Notes: generated by a model from the sequence alone, not told the origin. DNA of 64,000 nucleotides from Thermanaerosceptrum fracticalcis (GCF_000746025.2 NZ_CP045798.1:2551001-2615000), one strand, 5' to 3'; positions 28,754 to 37,303 are shown, counted from the stretch's first letter. Numbers and translations: made by a program.

Positions 28754-29926
28754 GTGAACTCTACAACAGGCAATAGAAAACATTTTATTTATACACTGGC
28801 GGCTACAACTCTCTTTATCAGTACTTATTACCTCTTGCTCCCTGTACTGCCCCTTTATATGCAAGGGATGGGAGGCTCTAAGTTTAAGATTGGCCTTATC
28901 ATGGGCCTCTTTTCGGCCAGCTCCCTCTTTTTGCGTCCCCTGGCCGGACAGGCCTCGGACCTTAAGGGCCCTGTGAAGATCATGAAATGGACCATCCTTT
29001 TGTATTTTATCACCCCATTTTTCTATATGACTCATTCTTTTGTACTTGTGAGCATTGCTCAGCTTTTTTACGGGTTTACCATTGGCGCCTTTACCATTTC
29101 CTCTGCCACTGTTATTACAACTTCTGTCCCCCTGGAGAAAGTGGGACAGGCCATAGGGATTCACAGCATCGCCTTAATTTTAGCCAAGGGGCTGGCTCCT
29201 ACCCTGGGGACACTGGTTCACACTGTCTGGGGCTTATACCCCCTCATTGCTATCACCGTATTATTTTCCTTTGCTGCTTTATTAGTTACCTGGCGTTTGC
29301 CTGAAATTAAACCGGCCTCTAAACCTGGCGACATTACCTTTCGCCAGGTCTTAACCTACCGCATGGTGTGGGTCTGTTCACTGGTTTTATTGTCCGTGAC
29401 TTTGACCTTTGGGACTATCATGACGATGCTGCCGCTTTTGGCTTTGGAACGTAACATCTCCCAGTACAGCCTGTTTTTCACCGTTAATACCCTGGCCGTC
29501 GTAGCAACACGCCTCTTTACCGGAAGGCAGGACAGACTAACCCAGGAAGCATTGATTGCCGTTTCTCTCTTATTGATCTTTTTAGCCGTAATGCTGGTTT
29601 CAGGTTCTTATTCCCTAATTACGCTGATTATAGCAGCTATCATCTACGGTCTGGGGTACGGCGCTGTATATCCCGCCCTTAGTACCCTGGTGGTCTTACG
29701 GACCCCCAGCGAAATCAGGGGCTCGGCCTTTGGTTTGTTTACAGCGGCCTTTGATATTGGGGTGACCCTGGGTTCCGTATGGGGTGGTTTCAGTGAATAC
29801 CTGGGCTTTAAAACCATTTATTTTCTGGCCAGTTTTTCACCCGTTATAGGACTCATTTGTTTCGTAGTCTTTTTACATGGGGAAAATGTCTGGAACAAAA
29901 TCCTTATGCGTAATGCCGCCAAATGA
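28754..29926 (+). CDS. MFS transporter
   Basis: 390 aa with twelve predicted membrane segments. The MFS signature loop is present between TM2 and TM3 (FLRPLAGQASDLKGP), and a second similar loop between TM8 and TM9 (TRLFTGRQDRLTQE). Resembles the drug-efflux and sugar-efflux YfcJ/arabinose-efflux group; substrate unknown. GTG 28754 with AAGGTGG upstream. Divergent from the YgbA-like gene. Confidence 0.85.
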   Translation: MNSTTGNRKHFIYTLAATTLFISTYYLLLPVLPLYMQGMGGSKFKIGLIMGLFSASSLFLRPLAGQASDLKGPVKIMKWTILLYFITPFFYMTHSFVLVSIAQLFYGFTIGAFTISSATVITTSVPLEKVGQAIGIHSIALILAKGLAPTLGTLVHTVWGLYPLIAITVLFSFAALLVTWRLPEIKPASKPGDITFRQVLTYRMVWVCSLVLLSVTLTFGTIMTMLPLLALERNISQYSLFFTVNTLAVVATRLFTGRQDRLTQEALIAVSLLLIFLAVMLVSGSYSLITLIIAAIIYGLGYGAVYPALSTLVVLRTPSEIRGSAFGLFTAAFDIGVTLGSVWGGFSEYLGFKTIYFLASFSPVIGLICFVVFLHGENVWNKILMRNAAK

Positions 29927-30013
29927 AAATGCCGCTGCGCGGCCCGACAACCGCTTACCGACTTCCGACATTCGAAAAACCACTAATTACTAGTAACTGG
30001 TAACTGGATTTCT

Positions 30014-30091
30014 GCCAACTAACAACTAACAACTAACAACTAACAACTAACAACTAACAACTAACAACTAACAACTAACAACTAACAACTA
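30014..30091. repeat. Eleven-unit AACAACT microsatellite
   Basis: AACAACT repeated with almost no change over 11 units, ending 5 bp before the AGGAGG ribosome site of the siroheme gene. Upstream (29945-30013) lie ACTAGTA-type and TTCCGAC-type heptads. The purest heptad tract in the window, hence likely recent. Confidence 0.9.
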
Positions 30092-30109
30092 AAATAGGAG
30101 GTTTTTTTC

Positions 30110-30766
30110 ATGAGTGAACAACACCCCAGTGCTATCATTCAGAGGGATAACGAAACGTATGCCATCGTAACCCATACACCTATGGGTCTGGTAACAGCCG
30201 ATTATTTGGAGCAAATAGCCGCTGTCGCCAGGAAATATCAGATACCTATCTTAAAGATTACCTCGGCGCAGCGCCTGGCTTTAGTAGGTATTAAGGAAAA
30301 AGACATAGAGAAAGTCGTTGCTGATTTGAACCTTAAAATAGGTAATGCCCTGGGCCTTTGTTACCACTTCATCCAGGCCTGTCCCGGCAACAGCGTATGC
30401 CGCTTCGGGGTTAACGACTCCCTGGAACTGGCGGCTGAACTTGACCGCCGCTTTGAAGGAAAGCCCTTCCCGGCCAAAGTGAAAATGGGCATCTCAGGCT
30501 GCCCCTTGTGTTGTGGAGAATCTATGGTCAGAGACTTTGGCGCCTTCGCCAAAAGGGATAAAGGCTGGACGGTGGTCTTTGGCGGCAATGCGGGACTCCG
30601 CCCGCGCACAGGGGATATTATCGCCGAAAATTTAAGTAAGGAAGAAGTCCTGCTTTTAGCAGAGAAATGTTTGGATTTTTACCGTAAGCACGCAAAAAAC
30701 AGGGAACGTACTGCCCGCTTTCTTGAACGCATTGGCATTGAAGAATTTAAAAAAAATGTTTTGTAA
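30110..30766 (+). CDS. Small siroheme/[4Fe-4S] protein, assimilatory sulfite reductase-like
   Basis: 218 aa, the size of the low-spin assimilatory-type sulfite reductase of Desulfovibrio. N-terminal ferredoxin-fold domain (THTPMGLVTADYLEQIAAVARKY, TSAQRLALVGI) and the siroheme-cluster motif C91-x5-C97 ... C131-x3-C135 (ACPGNSVCRFG, SGCPLCCGES). Likely reduces sulfite or nitrite, or acts as a siroheme electron carrier; family relatives occur in methanogens and Clostridia. AGGAGG precedes ATG 30110. A monocistronic gene between repeat DNA and the niaX-like gene. Confidence 0.85.
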   Translation: MSEQHPSAIIQRDNETYAIVTHTPMGLVTADYLEQIAAVARKYQIPILKITSAQRLALVGIKEKDIEKVVADLNLKIGNALGLCYHFIQACPGNSVCRFGVNDSLELAAELDRRFEGKPFPAKVKMGISGCPLCCGESMVRDFGAFAKRDKGWTVVFGGNAGLRPRTGDIIAENLSKEEVLLLAEKCLDFYRKHAKNRERTARFLERIGIEEFKKNVL

Positions 30767-30810
30767 CCGGGTAATTAACTAGTTTTTTACATATATTTTT
30801 GCACACTTGA

Positions 30811-30839
30811 TTGACAAAAGGTCACCTCCTCTGTATAAT
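30811..30839 (+). promoter_or_regulatory. Promoter of the NiaX-like gene
   Basis: TTGACA (30811-30816), 17-bp spacer, TATAAT (30834-30839): consensus sigma-A promoter. Transcription would begin near 30846. Confidence 0.85.
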
Positions 30840-30840
30840 T

Positions 30841-30860
30841 ACAGCTGACAAGACACGTGT
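30841..30860 (+). promoter_or_regulatory. Candidate operator at the niaX-like start site (NiaR-like)
   Basis: ACAGCTGACAAGACACGTGT is an imperfect 20-bp inverted repeat that overlaps the predicted transcription start. From memory it resembles the NiaR operator (ACAGGTGTCTTGACACCTGT type) of Firmicutes; this should be checked against a matrix. Confidence 0.4.
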
Positions 30861-30887
30861 AATGGCAGGGGAGGGGAGGTGAGTTTT

Positions 30888-31379
30888 ATGCGCGCAAGAG
30901 AAATCGCCTGGGGCGGTTTATTAACCTCCTTAGCTTTAATCATTCCCCTTTCTTTTGGCGGAATTTTAGGTGTAGTGATCCCGCCTTTCAGCGCTACTAT
31001 AGCCTCTCATGTCCCAGTCATGCTGTCCATGACCATCAGCCCCCAAGTAGCTTTTATGGTCGCTGCCGGTTCAGCTTTGGGGTTCTTGATTAAACTGGGC
31101 CCCGTCATCGGTGCCCGTGCAGCTATGCATATTATTTTTGCCGTACTGGGCGCTATCATGATAAAACGAGGGTTTAGTTTCCGTACTGCCCTGCTGGCCA
31201 CACTACCTATACACGCTTTTTCCGAAGCTCTTATCGTACTCTTATTTGGTTTTACGCTCCATAAAGCAGGTGTTGTGGTTGGAGTGGGTACAGCCTTACA
31301 CCATGGTGCAGACGGTCTTATCGCTTTGGCACTTTATTCTTCCGTAGCAGTACTGGCGCAAAAAATGGCTACCGAGTAG
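30888..31379 (+). CDS. ECF transporter S component, NiaX-like (niacin) candidate
   Basis: 163 aa with five to six membrane segments. Start MRAREIAWGGLLTSLALIIPL; core IPPFSATIASHVPVMLSMTISPQVAFMVAAGSALGFL resembles substrate-binding S components of energy-coupling factor transporters, and I recall this motif from NiaX. No A, A' or T gene is adjacent, as usual for group II ECF transporters that share one module. ATG 30888 follows GGGGAGG. A NiaR-like operator and a consensus promoter precede it. The substrate assignment rests on memory of the motif. Confidence 0.6.
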   Translation: MRAREIAWGGLLTSLALIIPLSFGGILGVVIPPFSATIASHVPVMLSMTISPQVAFMVAAGSALGFLIKLGPVIGARAAMHIIFAVLGAIMIKRGFSFRTALLATLPIHAFSEALIVLLFGFTLHKAGVVVGVGTALHHGADGLIALALYSSVAVLAQKMATE

Positions 31380-31502
31380 AGAAACACCGGTACACCCCTC
31401 GACTTCCGCTTCCCGACTTCCGATTTCTGAATATTATTTGAATATTTTTTTAATATATTCTTTACCAAATCTAAGTTACTAAGATGTTTATGTTTAGTAA
31501 AT

Positions 31503-31534
31503 AAAACACCGGTCTATCCGGTGTTTTATTTTTT
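31503..31534 (+). terminator. Terminator after the NiaX-like gene
   Basis: AAAACACCGG / CCGGTGTTTT stem, 5-nt loop, ATTTTTTT tail. Confidence 0.85.
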
Positions 31535-31608
31535 GGTAAATAATTACCATTTGGAGCAGGAGATTTACATATCGGGGAGAAGAATAAAAGAAAGAAGAGG
31601 TGCATTAT

Positions 31609-31794
31609 GTGAGTAATAAGGCATTATTTTTTTGCATGCTTATTTATTTTCTGTTCTGGCGGAATTTTATCGATATCGTGAAAAAACTTATCCCTTTTAT
31701 CCAAAACTATTCCCTTTTTTTCTTTTTGCTGGCGGTAGTCATCTATCTGCTTTATCGCTTGCGAAAAAACAAAAGTGATAGTCCTGGTACCTGA
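31609..31794 (+). CDS. Small hypothetical membrane protein
   Basis: 61 aa with two hydrophobic segments (about residues 4-17 and 30-48) and a basic tail (YRLRKNKSDSPGT). GTG 31609 lies 8 nt after AAGAGG. I recognise no family. A hairpin with a T tail (near 31790-31823) follows directly, supporting a real short transcript. Confidence 0.5.
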   Translation: MSNKALFFCMLIYFLFWRNFIDIVKKLIPFIQNYSLFFFLLAVVIYLLYRLRKNKSDSPGT

Positions 31795-31823
31795 AAGCTG
31801 GCTTGTCCAGGCTTTTTTTAATA
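31790..31823 (+). terminator. Terminator after the small membrane protein gene
   Basis: AAGCTGG / CCAGGCTT stem with one unpaired base, then TTTTTTT. Confidence 0.55.
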
Positions 31824-31903
31824 TCTGCTAATCCAACTTCGCCCGTTATATCTCTACCGGCCTCTCTTTTTCTTTTATCCAGATAGAACCTTATATCACG
31901 GCA

Positions 31904-33526
31904 TTATGTGGACCTGCCAGCTGTAACCCCCAGTTTTTTGCGCCTTTGAGCCTGAAAAAGCATCAAACCCCCAACCACCAGTGCACTGATGAAAGCGACA
32001 CTGATATAGAAGGTAGTATTACCAGGCGCAAAATCCACGGTGGGAATTACCGGCAATAAGGCAGGTTTCTCAAAATCAAAAGCAACCTGGCCCTCTTTAT
32101 TAATAACCCGGGTGTATTGGGTCTTAACCCAGTGGTCTCCTTTTTTTAAGTCAATAAAAGTATACCCTTGGGCTTTTAACCCGTGGACCAGCTGTCTTAA
32201 ATATTTAAGATCGAGATAGGGATGAAAGAAGGCTCCGGCTACGCCATCTCTCACTCCCGTTATGCTGGCCGCTTTTTGGAGAAGAGGATAAACAGGGTCT
32301 TTGCTCTGCAGATTGATATAAGATAGATTCTCCGGAATTACGCTGCTCATATAGGGGTTTTCTCCAATGAGACAGGGAAAAGTTGTGGTGGAGAAGCCTC
32401 TATCACTGGTTTGAATACCAGCTACCAGTGTGGAGAAATTCTCCCGTAATACTTTATAACCTTCCTGTGACATGCCATAATGGGGTGGTTCAAAGCCCAG
32501 AGGAGTTATTCCGTTGGACAGGCACTCCAGCATGGCCAATTCCAGGCGATTCTTGACATAAAGGCTGTTATTGGTTAAAAGGGGTTTATCTCTCTCCTTA
32601 TCCCAGAACTCGAACCCTATCCCCGTCTCCTCCTGATGGGTTTGATGGGTGTAACCATGGAGAATAACGGTGCCGCCTTTTTGGACCATATATTTAACGG
32701 CCTCCACAAATTCCGGCCGATCCCCCATAGTAACCTTCTGCCCTTTGCTGTTTACATAGACAGGAACCAAGGCCACCATGAAAGGAACCTTCTCCTCAGC
32801 AAGAAAATCGGCAATCTCTTTAAGTTTAATGCTGTCACGGAGGGGATGGACATCTTCAATACGAATAAAGGCCTGGGGTGCCTGGGAGTGATGAACTCCT
32901 AGAAAATCGTGAAGGAGATCGGCAGTAACAATCACATTGTTTTCCCGAAAATCAAGCTTGGCAATGTACCATAAATTTTTTAGCTGCAAAGCAAAAGGTA
33001 TTTGCTGTTTGCCGTTGGACTGGTAGGCCAGTATTTGGGCATGGTTTTTTGGGGTTTTTAAAATGATGGTGTTTATTTTACGTTCATCTTTAAGGGTTTT
33101 GTTTTTATAAATGATCCGGTTATATTCACTGGAATTCCCTAAAGCAGTAAGGCCGCTGCCTGGATAAGTGGCCAAATACTGGTCAAAGTTTTCCCCGATC
33201 CAGAGAAAAGGGGTTGGGGAAGCATGGATATCATTGATGAGGTTCTGGGGTACCCTGGCCGTGAGTTCCATAGGTATATAAATCACCGCATCAAAATCAT
33301 CCGCCATACCGCTTTCATACTGACGGCTTTTGATGATCGTAGTGTTTACCGGAAAATGATGGAGCAGAAGGTCAAAGGCCTTTACAATGTCCTCCTTGGA
33401 ATTCCAATAAAACCTCTTTTCATAGATAAGAAGTACTTTTTTCAGGGGGCCGGAAACTTCCGCAGCTGCCGGTTTAATAGGAAAAAGCAGTGAAAAGAAA
33501 AGGAAAAAGATAATAAACTTTTTCAA
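31904..33526 (-). CDS. DUF2334 polysaccharide-deacetylase-like secreted protein
   Basis: 540 aa. Signal peptide at residues 1-23, an N-terminal domain (to about residue 200), then a DUF2334 carbohydrate-esterase-like domain: IRIEDVHPLRD carries the Asp-Val pair expected at the metal site, and ILHGYTHQTH provides the H-x3-H motif. One C-terminal membrane helix (about residues 505-525) and a basic tail suggest anchoring with the domain outside. Probably acts on surface glycans. TTG start with AGG upstream. Monocistronic. Confidence 0.8.
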   Translation of the reverse strand: MKKFIIFFLFFSLLFPIKPAAAEVSGPLKKVLLIYEKRFYWNSKEDIVKAFDLLLHHFPVNTTIIKSRQYESGMADDFDAVIYIPMELTARVPQNLINDIHASPTPFLWIGENFDQYLATYPGSGLTALGNSSEYNRIIYKNKTLKDERKINTIILKTPKNHAQILAYQSNGKQQIPFALQLKNLWYIAKLDFRENNVIVTADLLHDFLGVHHSQAPQAFIRIEDVHPLRDSIKLKEIADFLAEEKVPFMVALVPVYVNSKGQKVTMGDRPEFVEAVKYMVQKGGTVILHGYTHQTHQEETGIGFEFWDKERDKPLLTNNSLYVKNRLELAMLECLSNGITPLGFEPPHYGMSQEGYKVLRENFSTLVAGIQTSDRGFSTTTFPCLIGENPYMSSVIPENLSYINLQSKDPVYPLLQKAASITGVRDGVAGAFFHPYLDLKYLRQLVHGLKAQGYTFIDLKKGDHWVKTQYTRVINKEGQVAFDFEKPALLPVIPTVDFAPGNTTFYISVAFISALVVGGLMLFQAQRRKKLGVTAGRST

Positions 33527-33555
33527 AATAACCTAGCCCCCCTTTCGACTTAATT

Positions 33556-33573
33556 GGGGACATTCCAGTCCCC
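33556..33573. repeat. Single REP-like palindrome
   Basis: GGGGACATTCCAGTCCCC, one base away from the palindrome of the 7 kb array, upstream of the DUF2334 gene. Confidence 0.6.
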
Positions 33574-33699
33574 TTTCCGTATACATATCACCTATTCGAC
33601 ATCTTATTTATTTTCCCTATCATACAATATTTCTATTTGCAAAATTTCAGATTTCAAGAGAACAAACACAGCTGCGTACCGGAACAGCAAAACCCCAAC

Positions 33700-33728
33700 T
33701 TAAAAGACCTCCCGGATGGGAGGTCTTC
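33700..33728 (-). terminator. Terminator of the GH31 gene
   Basis: Minus-strand AAGACCTCCC / GGGAGGTCTT stem with a 4-nt loop immediately after the GH31 stop; short T-rich tail. Confidence 0.75.
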
Positions 33729-33729
33729 T

Positions 33730-35739
33730 TTATATTTCTTTAATTTCCTCAAACAGCCCACGATAGGGAGAGGACTTGCGATAGAAGACAGGAATAAAGC
33801 CTAAGGCCGCAGGCACTTCCCAGTACCCCTTACCGTATTCCTGACCGGTCCAGAGGTGCACCCATGTGTCTTGGGGCAGGTATACCCGCCAGCTTTCTTT
33901 GTTTTCTTCGATCACCGGGGCTACCAATAAATCACGGCCCAATAAATACTGATACTTAAGGGTAGAGAGTTCCTTATCGTCCTCATAATGGAGATAGGGA
34001 TGACGCATGACCGGGATACCACGTAAAGCATTTTCCTTTACAGCCTCTTTAAGGTAGGGCTTTAGTTTAGTATATATTTTGCTCATGCGGGCAAAATGCA
34101 GCAAGGTTTCTTCGTCAGAGTCAAACTGCCAGCAGTCATCGGGTCTATTTCCCTCATGGGTACGCATAATAGGGGTAAAGGCCGCATGCTCAGCCCAGCG
34201 CATAAAGAGTTCCTTGGTCCGTTTCACACCAAAGAGAGAGGTATATCCTCCAATGTCGGAATGAGAGATACCAAATCCTGAATAGCCTAAGGAGAGGGCG
34301 GCAGGTATGACAGAAGGCAGCCCGTCATCAAGGCTCCAGTCTACCATTTGGTCGCCGGCCCACATCATGGTGGAGTAGCGGCTGGTGCCGGAATAACCGG
34401 AACGTGTGAAGAAGGCTACTTCTCCCAGTTTTCCGGCCTCTTCCACGGCCTCCCGGTTGGCTTTCGCCCACAGGGCAGGCCATCTGTTATGGAGTTCTTC
34501 AGCATCACCGGCAAAGAGCACGGCATCCGTAGGTAAATATTCGGCAAAATCGGCCATCCAGCCTGATAGACCAATGCCGATCATATTCTGTTTAATCACA
34601 TTTTTGATCCACTCTACCGCTTCTGGATTGGTTAAATCTACGGTGCCAAAGGGGAAGGTAGTGGATACCACTAAGTAATCATCCCCTGCTTTATTCTTTA
34701 CAAGATATCCTTTTTCCGAGGCTTCCTTAAAGAGATGCCCTTCCACCGCCAAATAAGGATTGATATAACCTAAGAATCTGACCCCTTTTTCGTTAAGCCG
34801 GCGGATGGTTTCCGGCAGGTCGGGATACATGTTTTGATCATACTGCCAGTTCCACATCAGCTGTTTACCGAAAGAGGTGATACGTTTTCCTTGCCAATCC
34901 TGGCACCAAAGGGCGGTGACTTTGAGGCCATATTCCTGGGCCTTTTTTAATTTAGCCAGCACAATCTCCGTACCACCCTGTAAACCAAGCCATACCCCGT
35001 CATAAGCCCAGTCAGGCAATTCCGGCTGCCTTCCCAGATATCCCGTGAGCTGTTCTAAAAGAGCCAGCATCGTTGGGGCCGTGCCTATCACTAATTTTGG
35101 GGGAATCCCCCAGATAGCCAGTTCATGATAGGAAGGGTTACGGAAGTCGAATTCCATATAGTGGGAGTCTTCTACATGGCAGAAATACCTGGCGGTGGAA
35201 ACAAAAGTGGGCTGAGGAAAATAAGTAGTGTACCAGTCGCCGCCACCTTTGCCTGCCGTATCTGCCTGGAAGGTGGTATAGGTTTTTTTATTTCTTCCGG
35301 TACCTTGTTCCGAAACCCAGAGGGGAACTTTTTTGCCACGCAGGTTTAATTCAGAAAACTGCTCGCCGCAGCCATAGATATATTCATCATGAGCAGCAGT
35401 CATCCGAATCCAGAGGCGGTTTTGTTTAGTACTGCTTTCATCGGTAAACATTACTTCCAGGAAGTTTCCCTTAGCAATAAATTCTACAATTACGGCCCAT
35501 AGCTTCTGGTTAGAAAAACGGATTATTACGCGTTCCTCTTTTTGTTCCAGAATTTCATATTCGGTAAGAGGAATCTTTTCCGACAGGTTTTCCTCGATGG
35601 TGAAATTACCACGGTCCATGCTGTATGTACCCTGGCCTCTCCCGATAGACAGGCAGGGATTGTTAATGCCGTGCTGCAATACCGTTAATTTACCAAAAGT
35701 AAGACATAATCCACTATTGGCTGTTTTTAAAGAGATCAT
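33730..35739 (-). CDS. GH31 glycosidase of the sulfoquinovosidase (YihQ) group with altered sulfonate site
   Basis: 669 aa, cytoplasmic. The whole length resembles E. coli YihQ: WMADFAEYLPTD with nucleophile Asp397, AGDQMVDWSLDDGL with acid/base Asp463, HSDIGGYTSL, MRTHEGNRP. Recalled E. coli substrate residues are Gln262, Gln288, Arg301, Trp304 and Tyr508. Here Gln254, Gln280, Trp296 and the Tyr of GGYT are kept, but the Arg301 position is Gln293 (SFGKQLMWNW, codon CAG at 34863-34861). Arg301 contacts the sulfonate, so the enzyme may prefer another alpha-glycoside. No SQ pathway genes flank it. ATG 35739 has AAGGAGG upstream. Confidence 0.85.
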   Translation of the reverse strand: MISLKTANSGLCLTFGKLTVLQHGINNPCLSIGRGQGTYSMDRGNFTIEENLSEKIPLTEYEILEQKEERVIIRFSNQKLWAVIVEFIAKGNFLEVMFTDESSTKQNRLWIRMTAAHDEYIYGCGEQFSELNLRGKKVPLWVSEQGTGRNKKTYTTFQADTAGKGGGDWYTTYFPQPTFVSTARYFCHVEDSHYMEFDFRNPSYHELAIWGIPPKLVIGTAPTMLALLEQLTGYLGRQPELPDWAYDGVWLGLQGGTEIVLAKLKKAQEYGLKVTALWCQDWQGKRITSFGKQLMWNWQYDQNMYPDLPETIRRLNEKGVRFLGYINPYLAVEGHLFKEASEKGYLVKNKAGDDYLVVSTTFPFGTVDLTNPEAVEWIKNVIKQNMIGIGLSGWMADFAEYLPTDAVLFAGDAEELHNRWPALWAKANREAVEEAGKLGEVAFFTRSGYSGTSRYSTMMWAGDQMVDWSLDDGLPSVIPAALSLGYSGFGISHSDIGGYTSLFGVKRTKELFMRWAEHAAFTPIMRTHEGNRPDDCWQFDSDEETLLHFARMSKIYTKLKPYLKEAVKENALRGIPVMRHPYLHYEDDKELSTLKYQYLLGRDLLVAPVIEENKESWRVYLPQDTWVHLWTGQEYGKGYWEVPAALGFIPVFYRKSSPYRGLFEEIKEI

Positions 35740-35841
35740 ATTCCCCCTCCTTAAGGATGCGCCTCGTCTGAAATATTGTAATATTGTATACTAACACACT
35801 AATCTTACCCTCTTCTGCTTATAATTTCAAGAGAGAAAAGC

Positions 35842-35870
35842 TTGCTATCCAGGAATTTTTATAGTATGCT
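35842..35870 (+). promoter_or_regulatory. Putative promoter of the BASS permease gene
   Basis: TTGCTA (35842-35847), 17-bp spacer, TATGCT (35865-35870). Transcription would begin near 35877, just before the palindrome at 35885. Confidence 0.5.
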
Positions 35871-35884
35871 AATTACAAAAACAC

Positions 35885-35901
35885 ATACCCCTAAGGGGTA
35901 T
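35885..35901 (+). promoter_or_regulatory. CsoR/CstR-type operator palindrome
   Basis: ATACCCC-TAA-GGGGTAT, a perfect 7-bp inverted repeat with a 3-bp centre, between promoter and start codon. It matches the TACCC-GGGTA form of operators bound by CsoR-family repressors (Cu(I), persulfide or formaldehyde sensors). It is followed by seven T, so as RNA it could also be a weak terminator. Confidence 0.55.
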
Positions 35902-35916
35902 TTTTTTGAGGTGATT

Positions 35917-36882
35917 ATGATGTGGAAAAAAATCTTCTTATATCCGGCCCAAAACCTGGTTACGACTATCCCTATAGTCCTTGTTCTGGGATTCATAGTT
36001 GGCAACTTAGCAGATACCGGTTTCTTAAGCGAGTATATATTAGTCATGACCATCTTAATGATTTATCCGACAATGATCGGTATGCAACTGCGGGAAACTT
36101 TCTCCCGTGCACATGGTAAAGTTCTCCTTATTGCCCATATTTTAAATTTTATCATCATCCCCCTGCTGGCCTATAGTATAGGGTTAATCTTTCTGGGAGA
36201 TAACCCCAGGTTTATAGCCGGTCTTGTACTGGCTTCTCTCCTTCCTACCAGCGGGATGACCATTTCCTGGACTGCTTTGTTTCAAGGGAATGTCTCCGCC
36301 GCCATTAAATTAACGGTAACAGGATTGATCTTGGGTTCTTTATTAACACCATGGTATCTCTTTATTTTAGTGGGCCAACTTGTACCCGTAGACCTCTGGG
36401 CAACTTTTAAAACCATAATTACCGTAGTGTTCCTCCCGCTTCTAGCGGGTAGCCTTACTTATCGCGGGTTATTAAAACGACTAAGCAAAGAAGACTTTCA
36501 GAAAAAAATAAAGCCGCTCCTGCCTGCCTTTAGCGTCTGGGCCATGCTGGCAATCATCTTCGTAAGTATCAGTATGAAAGCGAAAATTATGATTGCCCAC
36601 CCCCAGCTCCTTCTAACTTCTCTTTTAGCCCTTCTTATTTTCTATCTTAGTAACTTCCTTATTAGCACCATCATTGCCCGCACTTTCTTTACGCCCAAAG
36701 ATGGTGTTGCCCTTATCTATGGTACCGTAATGCGCAACCTCTCCCTGGCTCTGGGTTTGGCCGTCACCAATTTCGGTGCAGAATCGGCCCTTCTAGTCAC
36801 CTTGGCCTTTATAATACAAGTACAGGGAGCGGCTTGGTTCGGAAGCTTATCTCGCCGCTATCAGTGGCTGGGGGCTTCATAA
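35917..36882 (+). CDS. Bile acid:sodium symporter/ACR3-like (BASS) permease
   Basis: 321 aa with nine to ten membrane segments. Sequence near residues 110-135 (ASLLPTSGMTISWTALFQGNVSAAIKL) is the Pro-Thr-Ser-Gly region of the BASS/arsenite-permease superfamily, and AVTNFGAESALLVTL near the C-terminus is the second conserved part. Could export an anion or take up an organic acid. No arsR, arsC or rhodanese gene lies next to it. Two adjacent ATGs (35917, 35920) are possible starts after GAGG. The operator upstream suggests thiol, persulfide or metal control. Confidence 0.8.
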   Translation: MMWKKIFLYPAQNLVTTIPIVLVLGFIVGNLADTGFLSEYILVMTILMIYPTMIGMQLRETFSRAHGKVLLIAHILNFIIIPLLAYSIGLIFLGDNPRFIAGLVLASLLPTSGMTISWTALFQGNVSAAIKLTVTGLILGSLLTPWYLFILVGQLVPVDLWATFKTIITVVFLPLLAGSLTYRGLLKRLSKEDFQKKIKPLLPAFSVWAMLAIIFVSISMKAKIMIAHPQLLLTSLLALLIFYLSNFLISTIIARTFFTPKDGVALIYGTVMRNLSLALGLAVTNFGAESALLVTLAFIIQVQGAAWFGSLSRRYQWLGAS

Positions 36883-36998
36883 AGAACAAAAGACTCAATT
36901 CTGAATCCCGGTAATTTCATGGAAATAGAGGAGTGATTGTATAATTTGTACATTTTCATCTTAAAATAGGGGTAATAAACCTTAAAGGAGATGAAAGC

Positions 36999-37178
36999 AT
37001 GGACTACGAGAGAGCCAAAGAGATCATGGAATCGCCTCATAATATAAGAGTTTTATACCAAGGGAAACCCGTCTGGTTAGAAAGCCTTAATCCCAATGAT
37101 GAGAGTGTCCGCATCAGTTCGGTCACCTTGACAGATGGAGAAAAAACCGTTTCTGTACATGACCTGGTAGAAGGATAA
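36999..37178 (+). CDS. sspH: H-type small acid-soluble spore protein
   Basis: 59 aa: MDYERAKEIMESPHNIRVLY, then GKPVWLESLNPNDE and the tail EKTVSVHDLVEG. These are the hallmarks of SspH-type SASPs, minor DNA-binding or spore-core proteins made in the forespore. AAGGAG precedes ATG 36999. Too short for many gene callers. Its presence is direct evidence for an endospore-forming host. Confidence 0.9.
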   Translation: MDYERAKEIMESPHNIRVLYQGKPVWLESLNPNDESVRISSVTLTDGEKTVSVHDLVEG

Positions 37179-37265
37179 AAGATGCGGCCGCGCCGCTGCG
37201 ACATCCGACATAGCGAGACTTGTGCCTGTGGTGCTTCCTAATAATTGAGTGATACTTTCCTGAGC

Positions 37266-37303
37266 AATAAGATAACACCCTCGATCGAGGGTGTTATCTT
37301 ATT
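37266..37303 (+). terminator. 38-bp perfect palindrome, bidirectional terminator
   Basis: Two 19-bp arms centred at 37284/37285, with no spacer, read AATAAGATAACACCCTCGA and its complement. Ends in ATCTTATT on the plus strand. Lies between sspH and the AbrB-family gene. Confidence 0.7.

Noticed and set aside
33730-35739. Naming this gene yihQ outright and inferring sulfoquinovose catabolism
   Set aside because: The sulfonate-binding Arg is Gln, and none of the sulfo-glycolysis genes adjoin it.
36930-36965. Sigma-G promoter for sspH
   Set aside because: Hexamers with some likeness occur, but spacing does not fit; not reported as a feature.
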